Positions 12,521-23,967 are shown, counted from the stretch's first letter. The stretch: DNA of 64,000 nt from Aspidapion aeneum (GCA_963576565.1 OY755038.1:138456989-138520988), one strand, 5' to 3'. The notes: a model not told the origin generated them from the letters alone. Numbers and translations are program-made.

Positions 12521-13079
12521 ATGTCTGTAACGACCAACGCGCATAACTCAAAAACCGCTTGGCCGATTTTAATGAAATTTGGTACCTAGGCTGGGTCTTG
12601 GGTCGAGATGGTCCCATTTAAAAATGAACAAAATCCACCGAACAGAAACCAAATAAAAGGGTGGGGGTAGATTTCAAAAATGAGAGTTTATGTGAAAATA
12701 TGGCGTGTGTGATATCAAACGAAAGGTAATTGAGTCTGCAGTTAAACAAAATACATTTTAACTTATTTAAAAAAAAAGGGTGGGGGTATATTTTAAAAAT
12801 TAGAGTTTAAGTGAAAATATGGCGTGTGTGATATCAAACGAAAGGTAATTGAGTCCGGAGTTTAATAAAATACATTTTAGTTTTTTGTTTTTTTAAGGGT
12901 GGGGGTAGATTTCAAAAATTTGAGTTTAAGTCAAAACATGGCTTGTGTGGTATCAAACAAAAGGTAATTTAATCTGGAGTTAAATAAAATATATTTCAGT
13001 TTTTAGTTATATTAGCTCACACGTACACTATAACTATAGTACCTAGTGTGAGCTTAGGGGCCCATATATTGGCAGAGTA
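12315..13079 (-). mobile_element. Helitron-like element, copy H3
   Basis: Inverted orientation: TTAGCTCACAC...GTGTGAGCTA hairpin at the left (3' end), GTCT-type microsatellite with ATGT interruptions at 12,456-12,530, three ~100-bp internal units, the 5' subterminal hairpin, and TACTCTGCC ending at 13,079. Flanks in element orientation are AATAA before and TAATT after, with no target duplication. Confidence 0.85.
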
Positions 13080-13796
13080 TTATTTAAAGAACCACTAAAC
13101 GGATTTTATAGATTTTATAGAATAAAATATTAATGAATTTATGAGGAAATGATACTTGATCAAGTATCACGGAAAATATGTAATTTTTTGAGACCGTGAG
13201 TCTGTCGCATGAGCAAAGCGAGAGTTACACATTTTAGAGATGAAAAATTCCCTTTTTAATAACTGTGTATGAGTTCAATATTAACTTAAATTAATACTGG
13301 TAAATTAAATTTGCAAAGCGAATTATTGACAAAAGTAACTTTGTGAAGTAAATTTTATTAACACAAATTTATGAACCAATAATAATTCTCCAAATTCTTG
13401 GTTTGAAACTTGTAGACAATGATTTTGTTTCCAATCCCTCAAATGTTATTGTACGATATCAATAGAAATACTGTTAAACATATTTTTATAAATAATTAAA
13501 CACAAAATCTCGCCGCAGCGAAAATCAATGCTGCAACAGTTTTAAAAGTGTTGGATCTAAAAAATTTGCGAAGCAAATGTGTTAATGAACTAATTTGCGA
13601 AGCAAATTTTTCTCAACACAAATTTGCAAAGCAAATTTGTTAATAAACTAATTTGCAAAGCAAATTTTTCTCAACACAAATTTGCGAAGCAAATTTGTTA
13701 ATAAACTAATTTGCGAAGCAAATTTCTTTCAACACAAATTTGCGAAGCAAATTTGTGATACGGATGTTTTCGCGTAGCGAAAATCATCCGTATGTT
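13080..13796. repeat. Right subterminal region with arrayed short hairpins
   Basis: From about 13,555 to 13,760 a ~61-bp unit repeats, each unit holding two copies of AAATTTGCGAAGCAAATTT (8-bp arms, GAA spacer) with some GAA to AAA changes. A related hairpin TTTTCGCGTAGCGAAAA lies at about 13,770-13,786, next to the terminal inverted repeat. The left side has a similar GATTTTCGC/GCGAAAATC hairpin at 4,631. Confidence 0.7.
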
Positions 13797-14057
13797 TTTT
13801 AATTTACTGCTATTTAAGTCCTAAAGAATTTTAGGGTTTTTGAGGATTTTTCAGGTTTTAAATAGCTTTATAAGTAGAGTTTTATGGCAAAGCAAAAATA
13901 CTATATATTGTTTTTCCATAAAAAACTTCACACCATTTTATCTGCCAGCAGAATCTGCTGAGCATAAAATGTCAAAAATTTTGTTGTGCAGTGTATCGCG
14001 TTCGGGCGACATGGGCTAAAAAAATCTGCTAGCCTAATCTGCCATCTTTACACCGGT
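13797..14057 (-). repeat. Right terminal inverted repeat of the Foldback-like element
   Basis: Inverted counterpart of 3,034-3,308, ending TTACACCGGT at the target duplication. Confidence 0.8.
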
Positions 14058-14066
14058 CATTTTTGA
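14058..14066 (+). repeat. Right 9-bp target site duplication
   Basis: CATTTTTGA directly right of the inverted-repeat end; identical to 3,025-3,033. Confidence 0.8.
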
Positions 14067-14600
14067 TTGGCCCATTAACTTTCAAAATTTATATTTGGTG
14101 TAAATTGCTTGTTTGTAGGTTTTTTAAAAGTTGAACGCAATTGTCAAACTTAGTTTTATGTCACTTTTAGTTTTTGAGATATAACACAAAGTTACTGTAT
14201 TTTTTCTTATAAAATTACCCTTTTTTTAAGTTTTTAAATGAGCCTAAAATTTCATTTAAAACAATTACACTCAATGTTTTATTTTTTATATTATTATTAT
14301 TATTATTATTATTATTTATATTCTAAGTACTTCTTTATAACTTTTATTTTTTATTTTAATTTTTAATAAAAACTGGGTAAAAAAATATATGATTAAAAAA
14401 CTTAACGAAATATATGAATGATAAACAAATATAAAAAATATACAAAAAACATAAAATGTACATCATTTTAAAGGAATTTTTATGCGTTATATCTTGGAAA
14501 GTAAATGTGACAGATCCAATTTAGTTTGATAGTTACATTCAGCTTTAAAAAACTTACAAACAAGCTATTTACACTAGATAAGGCCTACGTACGTATTTAT
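14067..14600. other. AT-rich spacer with ATT microsatellite
   Basis: No gene seen. An (ATT)n tract lies at about 14,289-14,317. Confidence 0.5.
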
Positions 14601-14730
14601 GTTAAAGCTAGGATTCCCTCCACGGTCGCGTACGTCGCGTCTACCACGTGTTGAAAAGAGATACCATTAATACAGATATCTGTCCAACCAGTGATAGACT
14701 CGCGACCGTGGAGGGAATCCTAGCTTTAAC
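14601..14730. mobile_element. 130-bp MITE-like unit with perfect 30-bp inverted ends
   Basis: 14,601-14,630 (starting GTTAAAGCTAGGATTCCCTC) and 14,701-14,730 are exact reverse complements. The 70-bp centre is unrelated. No clear target duplication could be assigned because both flanks are AT-rich. Confidence 0.7.
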
Positions 14731-14790
14731 TGCATGTTAGGTTCCTCTAAATTTTGTTTAAAATTTGAGTTTAAGTTAATTTTTATACGT

Positions 14791-15075
14791 AGCGGCAGGG
14801 TAGTCCAATGGTATGGTCGTCCACTTCACATGCAAAAGGAGAAAATGTATCAGGTTCGCGTCTCGAACAACTACGCAAAAAGAAAAAAAAGTCTTGTCGC
14901 CCACTTCCTTTTCAGCGTTCAACAGTCGACATCGAAATGTTGGGCGATGCGCATGCACACAAAAACATAAGTTGGCCTTGGGCATCGAGAACATATGCAG
15001 GTGTAGTCCAGGAGCCAACAACTGAGGGGCCCCTTAATAACCCAGGAGCGTGCTACAGTTGGAACCAGGACGGCG
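14791..15075 (+). mobile_element. tRNA-related SINE, left part (pol III promoter head)
   Basis: The head contains a box-A-like GGGTAGTCCAATGGT (14,798-14,812) and a box-B-like GGTTCGCGTCTC (14,853-14,864), spaced as in a tRNA-derived pol III promoter. It is followed by an unrelated body. There is no tRNA fold or CCA end, so it is read as a SINE and not a tRNA gene. The body is interrupted at CGGCG by a Transib-like element and resumes at 16,327. Confidence 0.65.
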
Positions 15076-16321
15076 CACAGTGGAACGAAGTATAGGGAAG
15101 ATCGGGACATTGGTAATAACTTTTGAAGTCTTAGTCCGATTTTGATAATTTTGGACTTTCTGGAAAGCAAATTGCGTCATCTTTTCAGAAAAAGTATATA
15201 AGTTTGACATTTCTTATTTATTCAAAATGGCGGACGACCTAAATAGATTTGTTTTGAACTGGAGTTACATACGATTTATAAACAATTGATAAATGCCAAA
15301 AAGATAATCCAATAAACGTGTAAATATACTTTTTGAATTTCGAACAAAATTACATTCACTTTAATACTACACAAGTTGTGTTTTTTGGGACCCTGTTGAT
15401 TTTCAAATAATTAAAAATATCTTTGTTTGAATTAAATTCAGTCATGTTTACCGTGAAAGTCACGGTCACTCATGTGCCAAACTATCAAAGAAATAAATAA
15501 AACAAACATACAGGGTAATCACAGGCTACTTCAAACATCGTTACGTTGCATTGGGGCTCCTCATAAATTAAGTTATTCGTAATTTTTAACTTTTCTTTGC
15601 TTCGCACCTGTGATGAAATTTAACACGTATATAACTCATTACCCCCCCCCCCCTCTACCCCAAGCGTGTTTTCTAAGAAACAATGTCCTCTTTTTTTAAA
15701 GAAAACTGTCCGCGGTCCAAAATACCTGTGAGTATTTATTATTTTTTAAAATGTTGAGGCAAAAGTGGATTTATTCAATCTTTTAGAGGTTGGGAGTTAA
15801 TTAAAATCTAAATAAATCCTACAGTGGTACTTTCGGGCAGCCAATGCCGATTGGTTCATTTAGAGCGAGGATGGGTTTATGCATCACAGGCAAAAGTTGC
15901 TTGGCCATCTTTGGCCATTTTTTTAAAAGTCAAGAAAAGGTAATTTTTTAATGTTTTATGAACAGCGAAATTGTGCACACTCCCCCACAATTACGATAAA
16001 TATTTTTATTTTTCTTTTAATGTGATTTTGTTCTAATATTACCTCTAGTACTACATACAGTGCCCGAAAGTTGATAAGATATACATAGGTTTTATTTTTA
16101 AGCTTCAAGTTTGACATATTTTTCTGATCATTTTTTGTCATATAATATTTTTACCACAAACATTAACTCTAGCTGGCTAGACTATATTATGAGCGGGATA
16201 CTATGTTGGTTTTCTATTACGCCAACATGTTTAGAAAAAAAATATTCAATAAAAATATCAAAATTTGCATTTTGAGAAAATCCCCAATGTCCCGATCTTA
16301 GCATGGCCCCGATCTACTGTG
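15076..16321. mobile_element. Transib-like non-autonomous DNA transposon, 1,246 bp
   Basis: The left end reads CACAGTGGAACGAAG and the right end, reversed, CACAGTAGATCGGGG. Both arms share AAGATCGGGACATTGG some 25 bp further in. The element is flanked by CGGCG at 15,071-15,075 and 16,322-16,326. Transib elements start with a CACWGTG-like heptamer and make 5-bp GC-rich duplications of the CGNCG type, so family assignment rests on ends plus duplication. No transposase is encoded; the interior is AT-rich with a C-run near 15,643. It sits inside a SINE. Confidence 0.75.
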
Positions 16322-16326
16322 CGGCG

Positions 16327-16715
16327 CCAGCAAAAATTCCCTAAAGTCAACTCACTACGACCAAGACTATTGCGTTGAAAAGGACTATAGACAAGTCTAT
16401 TGTCTATGACCAAGTTTTGCTGGGATGATGGCGATGTTAGGTAGATGTAAGTCTACATTTAGGAGGACCACCCTTCGGAAGAGGAGTAAAAGCGTCGGTC
16501 CACTGTGTATACTTGCTACGCAGTATAAAGATCCCTGCCGTCGACAAAGTGGTGTCAGGCAAAATTAAGTCCCCTTAAAGAAGGAAAACTTGCATCCTAA
16601 GGGGCATGTGCATCAGTTTGGTATATGGTGTACAGACAAATCGGGGTTTGCGAAAAGAGCGCCATGTGCCTAGACACTAGACCAAAAATGGTCTCCCAAC
16701 TACAACTACCACTAA
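16327..16715 (+). mobile_element. SINE, right part
   Basis: Resumes with CCAGCAAAAATTCCC directly after the second CGGCG. It is more GC-rich than its surroundings and ends in a short ACTACAACTACCACTA tail. That it is the same SINE body as 14,791-15,075 is inferred from the clean excision join at the duplicated CGGCG. Confidence 0.55.
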
Positions 16716-17346
16716 TGTTTATGTGGAATCATGATTAACCTACCGATAGGAGAGAATATGGATATGGCACTGTGCGTTTTTGATGTTACACTTTTATTTT
16801 TTGTCTTTTTAACTGCAGTGGGAATATATTTGTGCTGGATGTGGAAACCATTGTCATTTTTTGTTAATGTGACCTTAATGAAGTGTGCTTGTGTACCTGT
16901 CAAATCTCATGCGTATGTAAAAATATGTAGCATAACTTACACTGTCTACTATAAACAAATATTGAAAAATTTTAAAAGTTATAGGCCCCAATCTAAAATG
17001 CAGACTTTTCAAAAAGCACTAAAAGGGGCTACAAGGGCTGACATATCAAAATCCAGTTTTTACCAAAAATCTTCGCTTCAAATTGAAGGCCTGCAAAGGA
17101 TGTGTTGGTCTTCCTCTATATCCCCTGGAAGTCCCATCTTTCTCTTAAAAGTGCCCAATTTGAAAGACTGTACATCATATAACAGCAATAGAATCCAGAT
17201 TAAATATGTAAGCGGGTACAGATAACGTAGTAGTGTTCATTTAGGTAGGTATATTAATTTGAAGTACCTACCTTTGTGTATTATAGGAATTAAACCATGT
17301 AGGTAAATAGAGCTTTAAACAAAAATGTGTTTTTTTTATACATAGT
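16716..17346. other. Unassigned DNA with inverted R1 repeat copy
   Basis: A 164-codon open frame (16,731-17,225, plus) covers this stretch. Its 3' half is the reverse strand of interspersed repeat R1 (about 16,985-17,205, compare 2,863-3,024), so it is not accepted as a gene. No other feature recognised. Confidence 0.5.
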
Positions 17347-17556
17347 CCTTATTCAATCATTCACAAACGGCCACAATCAATCACAATCCCTCACAATCTC
17401 ACCAGAATCTCTTAATCATTTCACAATCTTACCACAATCCCTCACAATCTTACCAGAGTCCATCACAATCTTTCACAAACCCTCACAATCTTGCCACAGT
17501 CCTTTACAATCTGTCACAATCCCTCACAATCTTAGCAAAGATTGTGGATTTTCACA
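17347..17556 (+). repeat. Short-unit minisatellite of CACAATC words
   Basis: Irregular tandem of roughly 14-bp units built on TCACAATC with CCCTCACAATC and TTACCA variants, decaying at both ends. Confidence 0.8.
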
Positions 17557-18390
17557 ATCGGTGTACACATTCTGGGTTAGCTGTTCACCCCTCGGTTTTT
17601 TCCTACTACACTTTTTTAAAAATTTTTTTAGATTGCAATTTTGTTTCCTACAAATTGTTTTTTAGCGCGAGTGTAAAATTTTTTCAAAATTTTTGCCTGC
17701 GAAAGCAATTTTTTTTTACTTCTTCAGTATTTTTTTTAATATTGCAGAAACTGTCTTCTACAGCGCCGCTTTTTAGTGCTTAACTTTCGCCTGTGGCGCC
17801 ATTTTTTTTAAAACCTTTTTTTTTAATGCAATTTTTCTCGAAAGGTACTTCCTTATTTTTATTCGATTTTTTAGCACCTACATAGTTAGATTTTTTCTAG
17901 ATTTCAACTTTTTATTTATCTTTTGTGTTAAGCCATTTTTTTAGGCCTTTCGGTCCAAAGAGACATTTTTTTTCGTCATGAAATTTTTTTAGGACAGTTT
18001 TTTTAAATGACTCGTTTTGTCCGGCTTTTTAATCGAAAATCCGTCCTTTTTGTCTCTGACGTCCTCCTTTTACGCGAACCGAACCGAACCGAACCGAACC
18101 GAACGCGGAACCCATATGGTCACCCTACACTTTGGCTTTATTTTCCATTTTAAAGAACTCTTTAAATAGCACAGTTCTGGTATGTTTTACCACCCTCCTG
18201 AACACCTATTATAACAAGGTATTTTTGATATCCGTGAAACTAGCTCCATGGAGTCAGCTCCTTCGCAGCCAGCTCCACAAAATTACAGTGGACCAGATAA
18301 ATGGTACTGGAACAATAAAAATATTAAGAACTCGTTTATTTTTTGGAATTTTGATTTGTAACTTGAACCACTTGTAAAGAAACCACCCTG
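17557..18390. other. T-rich spacer with a GAACC microsatellite
   Basis: No gene seen. A (GAACC)5 tract lies at about 18,076-18,104, followed by CATATGGTCACCCTAC. It does not match the usual insect telomere repeat. Confidence 0.5.
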
Positions 18391-20332
18391 TATTATCATT
18401 TTGTGCGTCAGTGGCGAAGGTAGGAATTTTTAAATATTATTAAAGTGAACTTGGAGTTAGGTCCGTAATTACATCATTTTGACAGATTTTGCCTCAAAAC
18501 TTGCACACAATATAAAGGGATCACACCTCTATTGCCGCTATATTTCACTATTTTTTTACAAACGTCAGTGGCGGAGATAGGAATTTTTAAATTTTATAAA
18601 TGTGAATTTGGAGCTGGCTCCCTAATTACGTCATTTTGACAGATTTTGCCTGAAGACTTGCACATATTATAAAGGGATCACCCCTCTATCGCTGCTATAT
18701 TTCCCCATTTTGTTACAAACGTCAGTTTGGAGCGGGGTCCCTAATTATGTCATTTTGATAGATTTTGTCTGAAGAATTGCACATATTATAAAGGGATCAC
18801 CCCTTTATCGCTGCTATATTTCACTATTTTGTTACAAACGTCAGTGGCGGATATAGGAATTTTTAAATTTTATAAAAGTGAATTTGGAGCTGGGTCCCTA
18901 ATTACGTCATTTTGACAGATTTTGCCTGAAGACTTGCACATATTATGAAGGGATCACCCCTGTATCGCTGCTATATTTTACTATTCTGTTACAACGTTAG
19001 TGGCGGAGATAGGAATTTTTAAATTTTATAAAAGTGAATTTGGAGCTGGGTCCCTAATTACATCATTTTGACAGATTTTGCCTGAAGACTTGCACATATT
19101 ATAAAGGGATCACCCCTAAGATTCGCTGCTATATTTCCCTACTTTGTTACAAAGGTCAGTGGCGGAGATAGGATAAGATTCGCTGCTATATTTCCCTACT
19201 TTGTTACAAAGGTCAGTGGCGGAGATAGGAATTTTTTAATTTTATTAAAGTGAATTTGAAGCTGGGTCCCTAATTATGTCATTTTGACAGATTTTGTCTG
19301 AAGAATTGCACATATTATAAAGGGATCACCCCTTTATCGCTGCTATATTTCACTATTTTATTACAAACGTCAGTGGCGGAGATTGGAATTTTTAAATTTT
19401 ATAAAAGTGAATTTGGAGCTGGGTCTCTAATTACGTCATTTTGACAGATTTTGCCTGAAGACTTGCACATATTATAAAGGGATCACCCCTTTATCGCTGC
19501 TATATTTCACTATTTTGTTACAAACGTCAGTGGCGGAAATAGGAATTTTTAAATTTTATAAAAGTGAATTTGGAGCTGGGTCCCTAATTACATCATTTTG
19601 ACAGATTTTGCCTGAAGACTTGCACATATTATAAAGGGATCACCCCTAAGATTCGCTGCTATATTTCACTATTTTGTTACAAACGTCAGTGGCGGGGATA
19701 GGAATTTTTAAATTTTATAAAAGTAAATTTTTAGCTGGGTACCTAATTACGTCATTTTGACAGATTTTGCCTGAAGACTTACACATATTATAAAGGGATC
19801 ACCCATCTATCGCTGCTATATTTCCCTATTTTGTTACAAACGTCAGTGGCGGAGATAGGAATTTTTAAATTTTATAAAAGTGAATTTGGAGCTGGGTCCC
19901 TAATTACGTCATTTTAACAGATTTTGCGTTAATACTTACACACGTTGTAAAGGGATCGCCCCTCTACCGTTGCTGTGTTTCACTATTTGTTACAAACGTC
20001 AGTGGCGAAGATAGGAATTTTTAAATTTTTATTGAAGTGAATTTGGACCTAGGTCCCTAATTACGTCATTTTGACAGATTTTCCTAAAGACTTGCACATA
20101 TTATAAAAGAATCACTCTTCCACCCCCGCTATATTTCAGAATTTTGTTACAAACTTCTGACGGAGGTAGGAATTTTTAAATTTTGTTGAAGTGATTTTGG
20201 AGTTAGGTCCCTAATTACGTCATTTGGATAGATTTTGCCCAAAAACTTGCACACAATATAAAGAAATCACCCCCCCTATCGCTGCTATAGTTACAATTTT
20301 CAAATTTTATTGAAGTGAATTTGGAGCTGGGT
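18391..20332 (+). repeat. ~158-bp satellite array, left block
   Basis: Tandem monomers carrying GTCAGTGGCGGAGATAGGAA, GAATTTGGAGCTGGGTCCCT and CAGATTTTGCCTGAAGAC. The word TCAGTGGCGG recurs near 19,213, 19,370, 19,528, 19,688 and 19,845, so the period is 157-160 bp. Most monomers are one type (CTGAAGACTTGCACATATT). The last three before the break are types A (GCGTTAATAC), B (CTAAAGACTT) and C (CAAAAACTTGCACAC). A 57-bp stretch is perfectly doubled at 19,117-19,230. The block ends in GGGT (20,329-20,332) where element A begins. Confidence 0.9.
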
Positions 20333-23300
20333 TGTGACGTATAAAATTGCGACACTATAAAAGCACGTCGGGTGTCAATTTGTGACGTATAAAAAACGTT
20401 GTCGCCAATTGTGACACTAAAAAACCGTTGTAATCACTCTATTAATTACTGAGTAATTAAACAAATATCTGGAAGCAGAACTGTATTTTCCAGCTAGGTA
20501 AAACATTGATATGCCCGATAACTTTTATACAGTGGAGAAGGGGGGTTCAGAAATAACACAAATTTAAGCGCCACATGTGTTTTAATATAAATGTCTTACA
20601 AAAAGGATCTTAATTAAAAATACAGTTCAACTCAAACGTTGTAGCCAAACAATGAAACTCTACTTACTTCCGAGGCTTCCAGATTATTTGTGTAATTCAA
20701 AGAAAAACAAAAAAAAATACTCTGCCAATATATGGGCCCCTAAGCTCACACTAGGTACTATAGTTATAGTTTACGTGTGACCTAATATAACTAAAAACTG
20801 AAATATATTTTATTCAATTCCAGACTAAATTACCTTTTGTTTGATACCACACAAGCCATGTTTTGACTTAAACTCAAATTTTAATCTACCCCCACCCTTA
20901 AAAAAAAACAAAAACTAAAATGTATTTTGTTAAACTCCTGACTCAATTACCTTTCGTTTGATATCACACATGCCATATTTTCACCTAAACTCTAATTTTT
21001 GAAATCTACCCCCACCCTTTTATTTGGTTTGTGTTCGGTGGATTTTGTTCATTTTTAAATGGGACCATCTCGACCCAAGACCCAGCCTAGGTACCAAATT
21101 TCATTAAAATCGGCCAAGCGGTTTTTGAGTTATGCGCGTTGGTCGTTACAGACATACAGACAGACATACAGACAGACAGACGGCGCAACAAAAAAGTTTC
21201 AAAATCATCTGAAACGCAAAGATATATAAAAATTTTTGAAATCGGAGCAACTTTTTTTTTCTCGAAAAAGTTAGGATCACCATAGCTCACACTACTATAG
21301 TATAGTATATGTGTGAGCTAATTGACTAATAAAAGATTCTGAATGAATTAAAATGACACAAACGATAACAATTTATAGGTAGACAGCCATCTCCAACAGG
21401 TCATAGTGTACCTACATTTGAGTCAGTAGTGGAATACTCCATTACCTACTTTAATGGTTGTAAAAAAAATACACTCCGAAATCATTCCATCATAGGAGAG
21501 ATCTGGACCAAATATTCGCTGTCATCATTCTACATTGGGTAGAATGAAACAGACAGCAACCCAGTCCGAGATCTACCCCATTAGGCCAAAACAGTGCCAT
21601 AAAAACACTAAAAAATATAACTCTATCTCTCTTTTGTCTCTGCAAAGTTGGTTCATGGGTTGTACAAATAAGACAGATTTTTAGTTCATCTTATTTATTG
21701 TAAAAGTTTTAACACCGGGAAACATGAAGAAAATAAATAATTGAAATAGATGTAAACAAGTTAGGGCCAAAATAGCACGCAATAGCAATTTGACAGTAGA
21801 ACTTAAGTTAATTAAGCCGCAAAATTGTGGTCATGACGTCATACCAATTTTCTTGCGTTTACAAGGATTGTTAAAATTGTGTGTGTGTGAGTTGAGTTTT
21901 ATGGCCTGGAACTCGCCAACTGGCCAGCATCTATTTGTTAAAATTATATTGGAAAATTTATATGAAAAAAATTATATCTAAAATGGTTGCTTACATGAAA
22001 TTGAAGAAAACTCCTACCTTGGTCCTTTTATTTTTTTCTAGTTCTGGCTGAATTTTATGGTAACCCTGGAAGTTCTGTTGTTCCAGACATTTCCTCACTG
22101 CTGCACCGGGTCCTGTGTCCTGCTTACGTCCACCCTGAAGATCTCTTAGCACATGGTGCTAGGGCAGCACATGGTCAAAAAAAATGTTGCTGGATACTTG
22201 CCCGAGCGTAAAACCCTTTCCCAGGGTTACAGTGCTACAACCGGCTTCACACCAGCACGAACGTCCCGTTGATGGAGTGTACAACGCAATGCCTTTCCGT
22301 AGGAATCAGAGGATGTGAGCCATCACTAAAAATACGCCAAACGACGGACTCACGATTCACAGTCTTTGGGAAGAACCTGCATTCACTGCAGTGCCAGTAA
22401 CCAAAAAAAATCAATGGCGTTCCCAAAAAAACTTGTTGTTGGCCAGCCAATTCTTTAGGAAAAAAAAGAGAGAGGACACCTTGTCCGAAAAAAAATAAAG
22501 AAGCCGGAAATCTTTCCTTAATTTGGGTGGGGCACAGTACCAACCAAATTTTCCCGATCAAATTCAGATAAGAATGCAAACCCATTTTAAAAAAAAACAC
22601 TCGCAACCAAAAAATCCCCTAGCGTCAGGTTTGTAAGCCTGCCAAAAACCCCGCCATTTTCAAACTAGCCAATGACGAAGCACACTAGTACTTCGGTACA
22701 GGTCTGTAGGGGGCAGCATCAATCAAGGGAATATTCCAAACCCGTATACTGCGCATTGAGGTGTTGTCGAATCTATTTCTACGGAAACTAATTTATATAA
22801 CGGACCACTGTCAACATCGAGGATAGGAGAAAAATAACCAGTTAGACTATAAGGATGAAGTTTAGTATTGAAACCATCAACTGCAAAATCAATTACTGGA
22901 AATCAGAGCATGCATCAAACCCAGGAATATTCGAACACATAACCAATTCCCATATGAGTAAAGCCATACTAAGTGTAGAATTTAGTTGTATTTTAGTTAT
23001 ACTTTTAGTCAAAAGTTTCCTTTGCTCTTTATATATGTTTTCTCTAAGATTCATATATTTTGACGCCTTTTTTGTACAACATTCTTACATTAATACAGTT
23101 GTTTCTGAACTTTGAACATACGCCGTCCAACCACTGCTTAAACTTGACATGACTATGCTCAGATGTTAAGTTTTCTCACCATTAGCCAGCCCTGCATAAC
23201 CCTTCGATCCGACTGGGTTAGATAATAACTTTATTTAACTATGATTATATTTTAATTTATATAATATCAAAATACGCTTTTGTTTATTCTTCCAGTCCTG

Positions 23301-23956
23301 GTTTTTATCCCTCGTCTATCCCTGATTTACAAAAGTGCATAACTTGTATTTATTTTATCTTCTCCTTATCATCACAGTAGTAAAGATATCAAAGTGGGCG
23401 GAGCCTCAGTTGTTCCTGGTTAAACCGTGGACTAAATATGTTTTCATGCTACAAAAACTAGCTAATCCGTGAAGAAGAGGTTCGGAAGAGAAATCATTGT
23501 CCTAATATCCGCAAAAATGTAAATAAACGAACGTCCAAAATAAATGAAGAGTTCCTGAAAACATCATGAATGGTTTTTGATGTGGCAACGCCGCCAAGCC
23601 CACAGTTTTATACCGGGTAGATTGGATACTACGCGGTCGCTAGCAAACAGCTGATTATTCAATTCGGAACGTAAATAGACAAAAATACCCAATTTCAAAG
23701 ATGTTTTTATGTGATTTTTCCCAAACCTGTGATCTGAGATTCCAATTACGATGCCTAAATAATGCCGCACAGTCCTTAAAGCACTACGATGGAATGCCTC
23801 CTCTATAAGGTAACTTTTTGGTATATAACCTCAAAACCCAGCTCTATAAAATACCCTTAATTTATGTATAGAAAAACGAGTCGAATAGTTTTGGTTATTT
23901 ACATAAATAAAACAAATATGTAACGTGTGCCTTAAGCGTAAAAATGACACGTTACA
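20333..23956 (-). repeat. 3' LTR of element A (contains Helitron-like copy H4)
   Basis: 3,624 bp, about 3,020 bp without H4. On the element strand it starts TGTAACGTGTCATTTTTACG. A perfect TGTAACGTGT/ACACGTTACA hairpin occupies its first 38 bases (23,919-23,956). Its far end carries repeated TGTGACGTATAAA and GTCGGG words. It matches 44,620-48,341 with roughly 1-2% substitutions in the stretches compared by eye, plus several indels, including about 60 bp near 21,875-21,935 absent from the partner. Confidence 0.85.
20718..21321 (+). mobile_element. Helitron-like element, copy H4 (604 bp)
   Basis: TACTCTGCC...GAGCTAA with both hairpins and a short microsatellite (about 21,150-21,180). The empty counterpart in the other LTR (about 45,000-45,012) reads A-run then TTGACTAATAA. 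Removing 20,718-21,321 restores it exactly with no duplication: the insertion is between A and T. Confidence 0.9.
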
Positions 23957-23967
23957 TTATTCCCCTC
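23957..23967 (-). other. Polypurine tract of element A
   Basis: GAGGGGAATAA on the element strand, immediately before the LTR start TGTAACG; it primes plus-strand synthesis in LTR elements. Confidence 0.75.

Larger units (their letters stand above)
3034..14057. mobile_element. Foldback/MULE-like DNA element, ~11 kb, with nested insertions
   Basis: The two ends are inverted repeats of about 275 bp (3,034-3,308) and 261 bp (13,797-14,057), beginning ACCGGTGTGAAGATGGCAGA and ACCGGTGTAAAGATGGCAGA. The outer flanks carry the same 9 bases, CATTTTTGA, at 3,025-3,033 and 14,058-14,066. Long terminal inverted repeats with 9-bp duplications are characteristic of Mutator-like elements, and tandem repeats inside the arms recall Drosophila Foldback elements. 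No transposase is recognisable, so this copy is non-autonomous or decayed. Inside lie a partly inverted ~156-bp array, a duplicated ~457-bp block, an RTE LINE and two Helitron-like insertions. The structural call is strong; the superfamily is inference. Confidence 0.8.

Noticed and set aside
12346..12617. Open frames rich in SVCLSVCL or RQTDRQTD in all Helitron-like copies
   Set aside because: Direct translation of the GTCT/CAGA microsatellite; open in several frames on both strands.
14791..14880. tRNA gene
   Set aside because: Box A and box B words are present but no cloverleaf or proper 3' acceptor; fits a SINE head.
16731..17225. 164-codon open frame with a membrane-like N-terminus
   Set aside because: Its 3' half is the reverse strand of interspersed repeat R1 (compare 2,863-3,024). 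No domain recognised.
18076..18104. Telomere-type repeat
   Set aside because: (GAACC)5 is not TTAGG or a known beetle variant; too short and interstitial.
22855..23115. 86-codon open frame kept in both LTRs of element A (22,855-23,115 and 47,241-47,501)
   Set aside because: The two copies differ at three positions and all three change the amino acid, so there is no sign of protein-level constraint. It is also antisense to the element.
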